Positions 45,527 through 56,770 of a DNA stretch of 64,000 nucleotides are shown here, one piece after another. The stretch comes from Sphingobacterium corticibacter (GTDB lineage: Bacteria > Bacteroidota > Bacteroidia > Sphingobacteriales > Sphingobacteriaceae): NCBI RefSeq assembly GCF_003076635.1, contig NZ_QDKG01000001.1, positions 868,001 to 932,000 on the forward strand. The letters are read 5' to 3'. The position numbers were made by a program, and so were the translations under genes. How positions within the stretch are numbered: the stretch's first letter is position 1; each line of letters starts with the position of its first letter. The notes beneath the pieces were generated by a model. The model did no database searches. It saw only the letters and a list, made by a program, of their open reading frames with translations, and was not told where the DNA came from.

Positions 45527-46240
45527 TTAAAAGTTGATCTTGGTAAAATTCCAATGCTTTGTATCCACAATCGTTAATTGATTGCTATCTACAGGTAATC
45601 CCGTCAGGATCTTGAGAGCCTGCATCGCCATCATGCTGCCGATAATGCCAGGCAATGCCCCTAGAACGCCATTGCTATCGCAATCTGGAATATCATTCGC
45701 TGTTGGCGGCTCAGGAAATAGATCACGCAAGTTTTTGCTGCCGAGATGATTGAACACCGCTAGTTGCCCTTCGAAACCAAAGATACTGCCATATACCAAC
45801 GTTTTTTGCCTTGCTACGCACACATCATTGACTAGATAGCGCGTGGTAAAATTATCCGATCCGTCGATAATCAGATCATATTCTTGGATCAAATGTGTGG
45901 CATTGCTCTGCTCTAGTTTGAAATCGTGTATGACGACTTGAATCAATGGATTAAGTGCTTTTACAAATCGCGCTGCACTGTCTATTTTGCGACCACCAAT
46001 ATCGCTGGTGCGGTGTATGATTTGCCGATTGAGATTATGCTCTTCGAGTACATCAAAATCTACAATGCCTAATGTGCCTACTCCGGCAGCGGCAAGATAC
46101 TGTATAACCGGACTGCCTAAGCCGCCAGCACCAACCACCAAAATTTTACTTTGCATGATTTTGCGCTGGCCCGCTACGCCGATTTCTTCTATAAATATCT
46201 GTCGGCTATACCGGGAGAATGCGGTTGTTTTTTTTTCCAT
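45527..46240 (-). CDS. thiF: ThiF/MoeB-type adenylyltransferase
   Basis: A 237-residue E1-like enzyme that adenylates the C-terminal glycine of ThiS for sulfur loading. ATP site VVGAGGLGSPVIQYLAAAGVGTLGIVDFD is at about residues 35-63, followed by NLNRQIIHRTSDIG and DGSDNFTTRYLVND. The zinc CxxC pairs of MoeB are missing (LRDLFPEPPTANDIPDCDSNG), and there is no rhodanese tail. It is the last gene of the thiamine operon, 3 bp after thiH, which favours ThiF over MoeB. Confidence 0.88.
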   Translation of the reverse strand: MEKKTTAFSRYSRQIFIEEIGVAGQRKIMQSKILVVGAGGLGSPVIQYLAAAGVGTLGIVDFDVLEEHNLNRQIIHRTSDIGGRKIDSAARFVKALNPLIQVVIHDFKLEQSNATHLIQEYDLIIDGSDNFTTRYLVNDVCVARQKTLVYGSIFGFEGQLAVFNHLGSKNLRDLFPEPPTANDIPDCDSNGVLGALPGIIGSMMAMQALKILTGLPVDSNQLTIVDTKHWNFTKINF

Positions 46241-46243
46241 GAC

Positions 46244-47371
46244 TTAACTATTCTGAAGGCCACTATACGCGCCATCCCAATCTTTCATAATCGGATCGTA
46301 TCCCGAGCTTCTGATCAGATCAATGATCGTTTCCATGCTGCGCTCATCACTGATCTCAAATTGCTCAAGCGATTGCGGATCTACTACATAACCGCCAGGA
46401 TTTGTTTTGGAAGCCGCACTCATCGTCGTCACGCCGATCGGAATAATATTATTCCGGAAATGTTCGCTTTCTCGTGTAGAAATTGATATCTCCAGATCGG
46501 GATTCCAAATACGATACGCACAGATCAATTGCAGCAGATGCCGATCTTCCATCACAAAGTTGGGCTCGATGATCCCTTCGGCAGGGCGCAGGCGTGGAAA
46601 TGATACGCTGTATTTTGTGCGCCAATACTTTTTTTGTAGATAATTGATGTGCGATGCATTGAAAAAACTATCTGTACGCCAATCTTCCAAGCCCAACAAA
46701 ACGCCCAAGCCAATTTTATGTATTCCGGCTTTGCCAATACGATCGGGCGTGTCCAGTCGATACTCGAAATTCGATTTCTTCCCTTTGGGATGATACGCTT
46801 TGTATACTTCCTGATGGTACGTTTCCTGATAGACCAATACCGTATGCACACCTGCTTGTTGCATTAGCTCATACTCATCTTGTTCTAATGGTTGTACCTC
46901 GATGGATATTTGCGAAAAATGAGGTTTCAGCAGGCGAATGGCATTTTGAAAATAGTCGACACCCACTATTTTATTAGCTTCGCCGCTCACCAGCAATACG
47001 TGCTGTAATCCCATCGCTTTGAGCGCCATAGCTTCCATCATCAATTCACTATCTGAGAGCGTCTTGCGTTTGAGCTTATTGTCCATGCTAAAGCCACAGT
47101 AGGTACAGATATTCTGACATTCGTTACTCAGATATAGCGGCGCGTACAACTGTATGGTTTTGCCGAAGCGACGCTGCGTGATCGACCGTGCTAGCTGTGC
47201 CATCTGCTCTAGCGAAGCTTCCGCCGCGGGCGAAAGCAATACGAGAAAATCCTCTAACTGATGCCGATCTTTTTGCAATACACGTTTCACATCTTCCTTC
47301 GTGCTGGCATAAATCTTTTCTTGGATGCTATTCCAATCGTGAGCAGCGAATGTTTCTTTGAATGTGGACAT
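46244..47371 (-). CDS. thiH: 2-iminoacetate synthase ThiH
   Basis: About 375 residues from the ATG at 47371 (MSTFKETFAAHDW). An upstream in-frame ATG would add 28 residues overlapping thiG that are not family-like. ThiH is a radical-SAM enzyme that cleaves tyrosine to dehydroglycine for the thiazole ring. The 4Fe-4S motif is CQNICTYCGF, preceded by the typical LYLSNE. FPRLRPAEG and the C-terminal CxxG-free block fit ThiH rather than ThiO; none of the oxidase motifs is found. It starts 10 bp after thiG. Confidence 0.93.
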   Translation of the reverse strand: MSTFKETFAAHDWNSIQEKIYASTKEDVKRVLQKDRHQLEDFLVLLSPAAEASLEQMAQLARSITQRRFGKTIQLYAPLYLSNECQNICTYCGFSMDNKLKRKTLSDSELMMEAMALKAMGLQHVLLVSGEANKIVGVDYFQNAIRLLKPHFSQISIEVQPLEQDEYELMQQAGVHTVLVYQETYHQEVYKAYHPKGKKSNFEYRLDTPDRIGKAGIHKIGLGVLLGLEDWRTDSFFNASHINYLQKKYWRTKYSVSFPRLRPAEGIIEPNFVMEDRHLLQLICAYRIWNPDLEISISTRESEHFRNNIIPIGVTTMSAASKTNPGGYVVDPQSLEQFEISDERSMETIIDLIRSSGYDPIMKDWDGAYSGLQNS

Positions 47372-47381
47372 ATTACGCGTT

Positions 47382-48152
47382 TTAATCGGTGAGAAAGGAA
47401 GTGAGCGGACTGGAAGCGATGCTGCTCGTGCTTTGCGCGCCCAAACCTGCTTCATATGCTTTGCGACCTGCGATTACCGCTTCTTTGAATGCTTCGGCCA
47501 TGCGTACTGGATCTTTTGCTGCCGCAATGGCTGTATTGACTAAAACAGCATCGGCACCAATTTCCATGGCTTTGGCGGCATCCGACGGACTGCCGATTCC
47601 TGCATCTACTACGACCGGAACTTGACTTTGCTCGATGATGATTTCTAGAAAATCAATCGTGCGTAATCCTTTGTTTGTACCAATGGGCGCACCTAAAGGC
47701 ATGACTACCGCGGTGCCGACTTCTTCCAACCGTTTGCATAAAACCGGATCCGCGTGGATGTATGGCATGACCACGAAGCCCGCTTTGGCCAATTCCTCGG
47801 TAGCGGCCAACGTTTCGATCGGATCGGGCAGGAGGTAGCGCGGATCGGGATGTATTTCCAGTTTCACCCAATTCGTTTCTAGCGCTTCTCGCGCCAGCAT
47901 CGCGGCCAAAACCGCTTCTTTCGCGTTTCTCGCGCCCGATGTATTGGGCAAGAGATGCAGCTGCGGAATATCCAAGGCATGTAATAGTTGATCGGATGCC
48001 GATTCGTGATCTACGCGTTTTAGCGCCATCGTCACCAATTCGGTGGAGGCGGCGATCATGGCTTCGCGCATGCGTTGTAAATCGCCAAATTTGCCCGTTC
48101 CTAAAAATAGACGGGAAGTAAAAGTTCTATCTGCAATCTTTAAATCGTTCAT
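47382..48152 (-). CDS. thiG: thiazole synthase ThiG
   Basis: A 256-residue TIM-barrel enzyme that assembles thiazole phosphate from deoxyxylulose-5-phosphate, ThiS thiocarboxylate and dehydroglycine. [11 protein letters not shown] is the N-terminal motif and TMALKRVD holds the Schiff-base lysine region. [18 protein letters not shown] and [31 protein letters not shown] are diagnostic. Its start overlaps the thiE stop by 4 bp. Confidence 0.95.
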   Translation of the reverse strand: MNDLKIADRTFTSRLFLGTGKFGDLQRMREAMIAASTELVTMALKRVDHESASDQLLHALDIPQLHLLPNTSGARNAKEAVLAAMLAREALETNWVKLEIHPDPRYLLPDPIETLAATEELAKAGFVVMPYIHADPVLCKRLEEVGTAVVMPLGAPIGTNKGLRTIDFLEIIIEQSQVPVVVDAGIGSPSDAAKAMEIGADAVLVNTAIAAAKDPVRMAEAFKEAVIAGRKAYEAGLGAQSTSSIASSPLTSFLTD

Positions 48153-48777
48153 TGTAATATGGATTTAATGGATGTGATGTGTTGCGGTTGTTCGGTAATG
48201 AGGGTCGAAACGGCTACGCCGTGTATGCCCAGACCGTGTAAAGTCGGAATGTCTTCCAATTGAATGCCGCCAATCGCATAAATCGGTGGGACGTCTTTGG
48301 CTAACTGTTGCAAGTATTGCATAATCTGCGTGAAACCTTCCAGTCCCAAAATCGGACTGAGCTTCTGTTTGGTGCTGGTAAAGCGCCACGGCCCTAAGCC
48401 AATGTAGTCGCAACGCTCCTCTATTCGCTGCAGTATATCGGCGACAGTATTGGCCGTTCCGCCAATTATTTTATCCGCGCCAAGCAGCGCACGCGCATCG
48501 TCCACAGGCATATCGGTCAGTCCAAGATGTACACCATCTACATCCGTAGCGCGTGCAGTATCCACGTGATCGTTGAGCAGACAGATCGCTTGGTAAGATG
48601 CGCAGTGATTTTTTACGGCAGTGCAAAACTTTAGGAAAGCAACATCTTTAGGTTGTTTCCAACGAATCTGAATCCAGTCAGCACCCGCATCAAGCGCTTG
48701 TCGAATATTTTGCAATTGTTCTGCGAGAGTATCTCCTTGCGAGATGTATTGTATTTTTGGGTAGGTTGATGCTTTTA

Positions 48778-48781
<4 letters not shown>
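48149..48781 (-). CDS. thiE: thiamine-phosphate synthase ThiE
   Basis: About 210 residues from ATG 48781 ([14 protein letters not shown]); an earlier in-frame ATG adds 13 unrelated residues. It joins HMP-PP and thiazole-P to give TMP. The pyrophosphate loop [43 protein letters not shown] (GxSxH variant) and [11 protein letters not shown] show the ThiE fold. It overlaps the upstream ThiE-like gene by 4 bp, so the operon carries two proteins of the family. Confidence 0.9.
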
Positions 48782-51227
<2,446 letters not shown>

Positions 51228-51434
51228 TTAACCTCCTTGCGTGGCGGAGATGATGAGGATTTGATCTTGCTCGTGCAAAGGGGTATCGGCCCAGCGATCT
51301 TTGGGAATCACTTGTTGATTGATCGCTACCGCAATGCCTTTTGTTTTGCCTTGCATCTCGAGCGCGACCAACGCGGCCACATCCTGTGGTGGATCTTCAA
51401 AAAAACGTGTCTGTTGATTGATGTTGAGTGTCAT
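51228..51434 (-). CDS. thiS: sulfur carrier protein ThiS
   Basis: A 68-residue ubiquitin-fold sulfur carrier. Key features are short length, AVALVALEM-like helix (DVAALVALEMQGKTKGIAVAINQQVIPKDRW), and ISATQGG with the C-terminal Gly-Gly that is adenylated by ThiF and thiocarboxylated. It is the first gene of the operon, 80 nt after the TPP aptamer. Confidence 0.9.
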   Translation of the reverse strand: MTLNINQQTRFFEDPPQDVAALVALEMQGKTKGIAVAINQQVIPKDRWADTPLHEQDQILIISATQGG

Positions 51435-51513
51435 TCCTATTCATTTATGTACATATATACACTTTAGGGAATGACAGCTATAGTGCGAAGGCACCGAAAG
51501 ATGACGATTCACT

Positions 51514-51588
51514 TTTCCCTACGCTGGTATGATCCAGATCAGGTTCAAAGGGTAAAATCTCAGCCTGCAAACTACGCAGACACCCCTA
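51514..51588 (-). promoter_or_regulatory. TPP riboswitch of the thi operon
   Basis: On the minus strand the THI element is complete: AGGGGTGTCTG, the CTGAGAT core, ACCCTTTGAACCTGATCTGG, then ATACCAGCGTAGGGAA. Downstream, GTGC-CTTC-GCAC and an A/T-rich stretch lie before thiS; no strong terminator is visible, so control may act on translation. Binding of thiamine pyrophosphate is expected to shut off all seven thi genes. Confidence 0.95.
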
Positions 51589-51711
51589 AAGTACTTGGCT
51601 AATCTACGACAATAAAATGAAAGACCACGATTCTTTTCCTATTTTTGTGAGAAGGCCTTACGGGATAATTCACAAAACCTGAGGTTACTACGCATTAGAA
51701 CGAAACAGCAC

Positions 51712-53844
51712 GTGGCAAAACTAAAAATCAACTATAACAAAGAGAAGCTTCAGTATAATTCGCCCATATTGAAATATATCATGGTCGTGGTCACCATTTT
51801 TTTGGTGTGCTTATTTATGCCGAAGCAACCCCGTTTTCGCTATGATTACCAAAAGGGAAAGCCTTGGAATCACGAAAACTTAGTTTCACCGCATGATTTT
51901 GCCATCCTCAAAACACAAGAGGAGCTGGATCGCGATCGGCAGCAGATTCTAAAGACGGTTCATCCGATTTATAATGTCAGCGAAGTCGTTAGCAAAGAGC
52001 AGCTCGATCAATTTAATATCGATTTGGGCGAAAAATGGCAAGCTGCGCAACTGGACACCCTGCCTTCACAGGATATTGAGCGCTATCGTGGGGTAGGAGC
52101 TGCTATTCTAGAATATGTGTACGATCGCGGCGTCATCTCGCTCAATAGCCGATATCAATTGAAAGGCAGCACTTCGGCAACGGGATCGGAAGCGGAGTAT
52201 AATTTTATATTGGTGCAGGATAATGTGGCGCAGCAGCGCAATACGGCAAATAGTTTTACTATTGAAAGTGCGTATACGTATATTGAACGCATCGTAGATC
52301 GCAATCGTTTTGTACAGCAGAAAAAATGGCTTGCTGACTTGTTGAAGAATTATGTTGCGGTGAATTTGGTGTTCAATGAAGGACAGACCGAAAAAGCCGA
52401 GCAGACGGCTTTAGCGAATATATCGACCACGCGCGGTATTGTGCAACGGGATGAACTGATCGTGGAGCAAGGGAAGGTGATCAATAATGAGATCCTGCAA
52501 AAACTTGAATCTTTGCGTCGAGTCTATGAGAATGAGGCGCAGATGGGCGGAAAGCAGGGGTTGGTGCTGTTTGGCAATTTCTTGATGGTATTGCTCATCA
52601 TGGTCTTGTTGATGATGTTTTTGTTTTTCTTCCGGTTAGATATTTACAATAACAACCGCTTGTTGATGATCATTTTCGCGGTCATCATCACGATGTTGGG
52701 TGTGCTGAGTTGGGCGATCAATATCAAGATTCCGAGCTTGTACTACATTCCGTATTGTATTGTACCCATTATCTTCCGAATTCTATTTGATACGCGCGTA
52801 GCACTCAATATCCATCTCTTAATGGTATTGATGGCGGCCTTGTTTGTGCCGAATAGTTTCGATTTTGTATTCTTACAGCTGGTGACCGGTATTGTGGCGA
52901 TCTACAGTATACGTACCATGGTGAAGCGCGAGCAATTTTTGCTGTCAAGTTTGTTGATTTTGGCTTCGTATATTATTTCGTATACCGGTTTGGTGCTTAC
53001 ACGGAACGGTACGTTCGATAGTATTTATTGGAATGATATCCTGCCATTTGTCATCAGTGTCGGACTTACCTTGTTGGCGTATCCATTAATCTATGCGTTT
53101 GAAAAGCTTTTTGGTATTGTCTCTGATCTGACCTTGATGGAATTGACGAATAGTAATTCCAAACTACTTCGCGAATTGTCAATCAGAGCGCCAGGAACAT
53201 TCCAGCACTCGTTGCAGGTAGCTAACTTGGCGGAAGCTGCGGTGTATCGAATAGGGGGGAATCCCTTGCTGATTCGTGCTGGTGCGCTCTATCACGATAT
53301 CGGTAAAATGTCCAATCCTTTGTATTTTATTGAAAACCAAAAGACGGGTAATAATCCGCATGAAGAGCTTACGCCGGAGCAAAGCGCGCAAATCATTATC
53401 TCGCACGTGCTGAAAGGAGTGGAGATTGCCCGTAAAAATCAATTGCCAGAAGTGGTTGTCGATTTCATTCGTACGCACCACGGTACCACGAAGGTGGATT
53501 ATTTCTATAATCTTTCGGTGAAGAACAATCCGGATAAATTAGTAGATGAAGAATTGTTCCGTTATCCAGGGCCAATTCCATTTTCGAAAGAGTCAGCGGT
53601 GCTGATGATTGCCGATTCGGTCGAAGCTGCATCGCGCGCCATGAAAGAATATACCGAACAATCGATCCACAATTTGGTAGACAAAATTGTGGATCATAAG
53701 TTGATGCAAAAGCAATTTATGAACGCAAATATCACGATGAAGGAGATTTCGCAGGTGGCCGCTATCTTTAAATCCATGCTAAAAAGTATTCATCATGTGC
53801 GTATTGATTACGATTTGTTGAAGAAGAAACCAGCGGAAGATTAA
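51712..53844 (+). CDS. 7TM-HD phosphohydrolase (PgpH-like c-di-AMP phosphodiesterase)
   Basis: A 710-residue inner-membrane protein with a GTG start. An N-terminal TM (YIMVVVTIFLVCLFM) is followed by an extracytoplasmic 7TMR-HDED region (about 45-270), seven TM helices (280-475) and a cytoplasmic HD domain. HD motifs are FQHSLQVANLAEAA, LYHDIGKM (catalytic HD), IISHVLKG and RTHHGTTKVDYF. Related proteins (PgpH) hydrolyse c-di-AMP; the domain order is the same. Single gene, followed by tRNA-Ser. Confidence 0.88.
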   Translation: MAKLKINYNKEKLQYNSPILKYIMVVVTIFLVCLFMPKQPRFRYDYQKGKPWNHENLVSPHDFAILKTQEELDRDRQQILKTVHPIYNVSEVVSKEQLDQFNIDLGEKWQAAQLDTLPSQDIERYRGVGAAILEYVYDRGVISLNSRYQLKGSTSATGSEAEYNFILVQDNVAQQRNTANSFTIESAYTYIERIVDRNRFVQQKKWLADLLKNYVAVNLVFNEGQTEKAEQTALANISTTRGIVQRDELIVEQGKVINNEILQKLESLRRVYENEAQMGGKQGLVLFGNFLMVLLIMVLLMMFLFFFRLDIYNNNRLLMIIFAVIITMLGVLSWAINIKIPSLYYIPYCIVPIIFRILFDTRVALNIHLLMVLMAALFVPNSFDFVFLQLVTGIVAIYSIRTMVKREQFLLSSLLILASYIISYTGLVLTRNGTFDSIYWNDILPFVISVGLTLLAYPLIYAFEKLFGIVSDLTLMELTNSNSKLLRELSIRAPGTFQHSLQVANLAEAAVYRIGGNPLLIRAGALYHDIGKMSNPLYFIENQKTGNNPHEELTPEQSAQIIISHVLKGVEIARKNQLPEVVVDFIRTHHGTTKVDYFYNLSVKNNPDKLVDEELFRYPGPIPFSKESAVLMIADSVEAASRAMKEYTEQSIHNLVDKIVDHKLMQKQFMNANITMKEISQVAAIFKSMLKSIHHVRIDYDLLKKKPAED

Positions 53845-53892
53845 AAAAACTTTTTGACTGTCAAACCATTGCATCTGCAAGTGAAAAATTGC

Positions 53893-53923
53893 TTTGCAGA
53901 ATGAAATTTTTGCGTTATGTTTG
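53893..53923 (+). promoter_or_regulatory. promoter of tRNA-Ser
   Basis: TTTG (53893-53896), a 19-bp spacer and TATGTTTG (53916-53923) match TTTG-N19-TANNTTTG exactly, 13 bp before the tRNA. Confidence 0.75.
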
Positions 53924-53936
53924 CACTGTCAATAAC

Positions 53937-54024
<88 letters not shown>

Positions 54025-54035
54025 GAAAAACAACA

Positions 54036-54068
54036 AAAGCCCATCTGCAAAGATGGGCTTTGTGTTTT
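54036..54068 (+). terminator. terminator after tRNA-Ser
   Basis: The 11-bp stem AAAGCCCATCT / AGATGGGCTTT with a GCAA loop is followed by a broken T-run. Confidence 0.85.
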
Positions 54069-54180
54069 TGAGGAGTTCGGGATGAGTACCCGCAGGGTTC
54101 GATCCGTAGCAGGTTCAGGGTTGTGTTTTGGGGAATGTGGGGCTGAACCAATCCCGCCCCTCTTTCAACATCCTATAACC

Positions 54181-55401
54181 TTACTGATTAATATCCAACA
54201 ACCGATCCCGTACCAACAAGCAAGCCCCAATCACGCCCGCCTTTTCTTGCAGTTGCGACAGCTTAATCTTCGTGTCTGTACTAACGAGATTTAGCGAAAA
54301 CTTATTGATGGCGCTCTTGATAGGAAGTAGGATGTAATCGTTAGTCTGTGCTAATGATCCACCCAGTATAATTAATTCAGGATTGTAGAGATTGATGAGG
54401 ATTGCAATGGCACGACCCAGCTTTTCAGCAATGGTAGCTAGCAATTCGATCGCTAGCACATCATCTGCATGAATGGCGGAAATGATATGACTGAGGTTGA
54501 TATCATCGACTTCGACCGTCTGCGTTAAGGTTGTGGCGTATCCTTCCCGTACTTTTTGAATAAATAAATCCGTCAAAGCGCGTCCGGAAGCTTCCGTCTC
54601 TAAACAACCTTTCTTACCACAATGGCAAATGATTTCATTGTCGAATAATGGAATATGACCAAATTCACCGGCAAAGCCGGATTGACCATAATAAATTTGG
54701 CCATTGATCAGCGTACCCATCCCGATACCGTAATCGAGGTTGAGGAATAGCACATTCTTTTCTTGTTTTACCACCCCCGACATAAACTCTCCATAAGCCA
54801 TGGCTCGAGAGTCATTTTCAATAAAAGTTTTCAGCTTCAAGGTCTCTTCTAGATACTTACTGAGCGGTGTTTCACTAAAGTGGAAGAAGCTGTAGCTGTA
54901 TCCCGTTTTGTAATTAATCCTGCCGCTGAGATTCAGGCCTAAGGCTAATATCTTTTCCTTGGGAACAGATGATTTTTTGATAAACGTTTGTATGATCTTA
55001 CATAAATCGTCTAAAGAAGCTTGGTTGTTGGCCAACTTATAAGGAAGATTCTCTGCAATAGAAACGACCTCTTTATTCAAGTCAATCAAGCCAATATTCA
55101 CATGATTGTGTTTCACATCGACCCCTACGAAAAAGCCCGAGGTAGGTAATAATCCGTATATGTTGGGCTTTCTCCCACTGACTGTTGTCGATTTTCCATA
55201 ATCCTTTACCAAGCCTTCGTCAATCAACTCATTGATCACATTGGTAATCTTGGGCACGCTTAACTTCAATTCTTTGCTGAGGTCTGCAATGGTATTGTTG
55301 CCATAAGCGGATAGGATGGCAATAATATGCTTTTTAATAGAATTGTTCTTGTATGCTACTCCAGAAATGTTTTCGTCGTCAATGTGTTCAAAAAATGTCA
55401 T
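54181..55401 (-). CDS. ROK-family transcriptional repressor (NagC/Mlc-like)
   Basis: A 406-residue regulator. The N-terminal winged helix (NTIADLSKELKLSVPKITNVINELIDEGLVKDYG, about residues 35-68) is followed by a ROK sugar-kinase-like domain with LDYGIGMGTLING, AGEFGHIPLFDNE and the zinc knuckle CHCGKKGCLETEASG, and the C-terminal LIILGGSLA. Such repressors are released by a sugar or amino sugar. It is divergent from a carbohydrate operon and probably controls it. Its own promoter (TAGATTTG at 55431-55424) is 23 bp from the ATG. Confidence 0.9.
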   Translation of the reverse strand: MTFFEHIDDENISGVAYKNNSIKKHIIAILSAYGNNTIADLSKELKLSVPKITNVINELIDEGLVKDYGKSTTVSGRKPNIYGLLPTSGFFVGVDVKHNHVNIGLIDLNKEVVSIAENLPYKLANNQASLDDLCKIIQTFIKKSSVPKEKILALGLNLSGRINYKTGYSYSFFHFSETPLSKYLEETLKLKTFIENDSRAMAYGEFMSGVVKQEKNVLFLNLDYGIGMGTLINGQIYYGQSGFAGEFGHIPLFDNEIICHCGKKGCLETEASGRALTDLFIQKVREGYATTLTQTVEVDDINLSHIISAIHADDVLAIELLATIAEKLGRAIAILINLYNPELIILGGSLAQTNDYILLPIKSAINKFSLNLVSTDTKIKLSQLQEKAGVIGACLLVRDRLLDINQ

Positions 55402-55483
55402 CCGCTTGAAAATTGTGTAAAAACAAATCTAGGGATTTAAAATAGATATATTCAATCTTATGTTTAATTGCAGTTATTTTATC

Positions 55484-55529
55484 TTTAAATTTATTTAAAC
55501 AAGCTCAATTATTAAATATTATTAATAAT
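55484..55529. promoter_or_regulatory. two palindromes between the ROK gene and the glycan operon
   Basis: TTTAAAT-TT-ATTTAAA (55484-55499) and ATTATTAA-N6-TTAATAAT (55508-55529) are perfect inverted repeats. They lie between the divergent -7 boxes TAGATTTG (55431-55424, minus) and TAGCTTTG (55563-55570, plus). They resemble the A/T palindromes bound by NagC/Mlc proteins. The DNA is very AT-rich, so chance palindromes are possible. Confidence 0.45.
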
Positions 55530-55635
55530 AAACCCTTTTATTTTTAAATTTTATTTTTAATTTAGCTTTGTCAATGATAGATATGATCATTCAATTAGCT
55601 ATCTGACCGTATAAATGACCAGAATTACCACCATT

Positions 55636-56742
55636 ATGAATAAGCAGAATCGGAGAAAATTCCTGAAACAAACGATGCAAACTGGTTTCGCAGGTGTTGG
55701 GGCATCTATGTTGTTGTCTAGCTGTGGTCAAGATGTAGAAGCGGATTCGCAAGTTGATAATGTGATAACGATGAATGGCAAAGATCGTTTCTTGGTAAAG
55801 CCTGCTCATGCATTACCTATAACGGCCACTTTTATTGACGAGATCTCGCACGATATCCCTCATCAAAACTGGGGTGAAGCTGAATGGGATCTTGATTTCA
55901 GGTATATGCAAAAGATGGGGATCAACACCGTCATCCTGATTCGCGCTGGTTATCGTAAGTTCATCACCTATCCTTCGGCGTATTTACTTTCCAAAGGATG
56001 TTATATGCCGACTGTCGATCTGCTGGATATGTTTTTGAGATTGGCAGACAAGTATAGCATGCACTTTTATTTTGGTTTGTATGATTCTGGTGCTTATTGG
56101 GATACCGGAGATCTGTACAAGGAAGTCGAACATAATAAGCCCGTGATTGAAGAGGTGTGGGCGAAGTATGGTTCGAAATATAAAAGCTTCGCAGGTTGGT
56201 ACATTAGCGGAGAAATCAGTCGTAAAACCAAAGGATCCATTCGTGCATTCCATGAATTGGGGAATATGTGTAAATCCATGTCCAATGACCTACCCACCTT
56301 CATTTCGCCGTGGATTGATGGGAAAAAGGCCGTTATGGCATCTTCCAATTCACTTTCCAAATCAGATGCGGTTAGCGTGCGGCAGCACGAAGAAGACTGG
56401 TCGGAGATATTTGATGGTATAAAAGACGTAATCGATGCCTGTGCTTTTCAAGATGGTCATATCGATTATAATGAGCTGGATGCCTTTTTTAGCGTCAACA
56501 AGCAACTGGCAGACAGATATGGCATTGCCTGTTGGACCAACGCCGAAACTTTTGATCGCGACATGCCCATTAAGTTTATGCCAATCAAATTTGATAAACT
56601 CCGCTTAAAACTCGAAGCTGCGAAACGAGCGAACTATGAAAAGGCCATTACTTTTGAGTTCTCTCATTTTATGAGTCCTCAATCGGCTTACAAGCAAGCT
56701 GGACATCTGTACGATCGCTATGTACAATTCATGAATAGTTAA
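55636..56742 (+). CDS. DUF4434-type glycosidase-like lipoprotein
   Basis: About 368 residues from ATG 55636 (MNKQNRRKFLKQ). The N-terminal NRRKFLKQ plus GFAGVGASMLLSSCGQ is a Tat-like signal with a lipobox Cys, so export and lipidation are expected. The body looks like a TIM-barrel of the DUF4434 type: TFIDEISHDIPHQNWG, WDLDFRYMQKMGINTVILI, FAGWYISGEISR with a candidate acidic residue, and AITFEFSHFMSP. Glycoside-hydrolase-like, activity untested. First gene of the operon after the ROK-controlled promoter. Confidence 0.72.
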   Translation: MNKQNRRKFLKQTMQTGFAGVGASMLLSSCGQDVEADSQVDNVITMNGKDRFLVKPAHALPITATFIDEISHDIPHQNWGEAEWDLDFRYMQKMGINTVILIRAGYRKFITYPSAYLLSKGCYMPTVDLLDMFLRLADKYSMHFYFGLYDSGAYWDTGDLYKEVEHNKPVIEEVWAKYGSKYKSFAGWYISGEISRKTKGSIRAFHELGNMCKSMSNDLPTFISPWIDGKKAVMASSNSLSKSDAVSVRQHEEDWSEIFDGIKDVIDACAFQDGHIDYNELDAFFSVNKQLADRYGIACWTNAETFDRDMPIKFMPIKFDKLRLKLEAAKRANYEKAITFEFSHFMSPQSAYKQAGHLYDRYVQFMNS

Positions 56743-56770
56743 AAATATAAGACAATACCATAAATACCTA

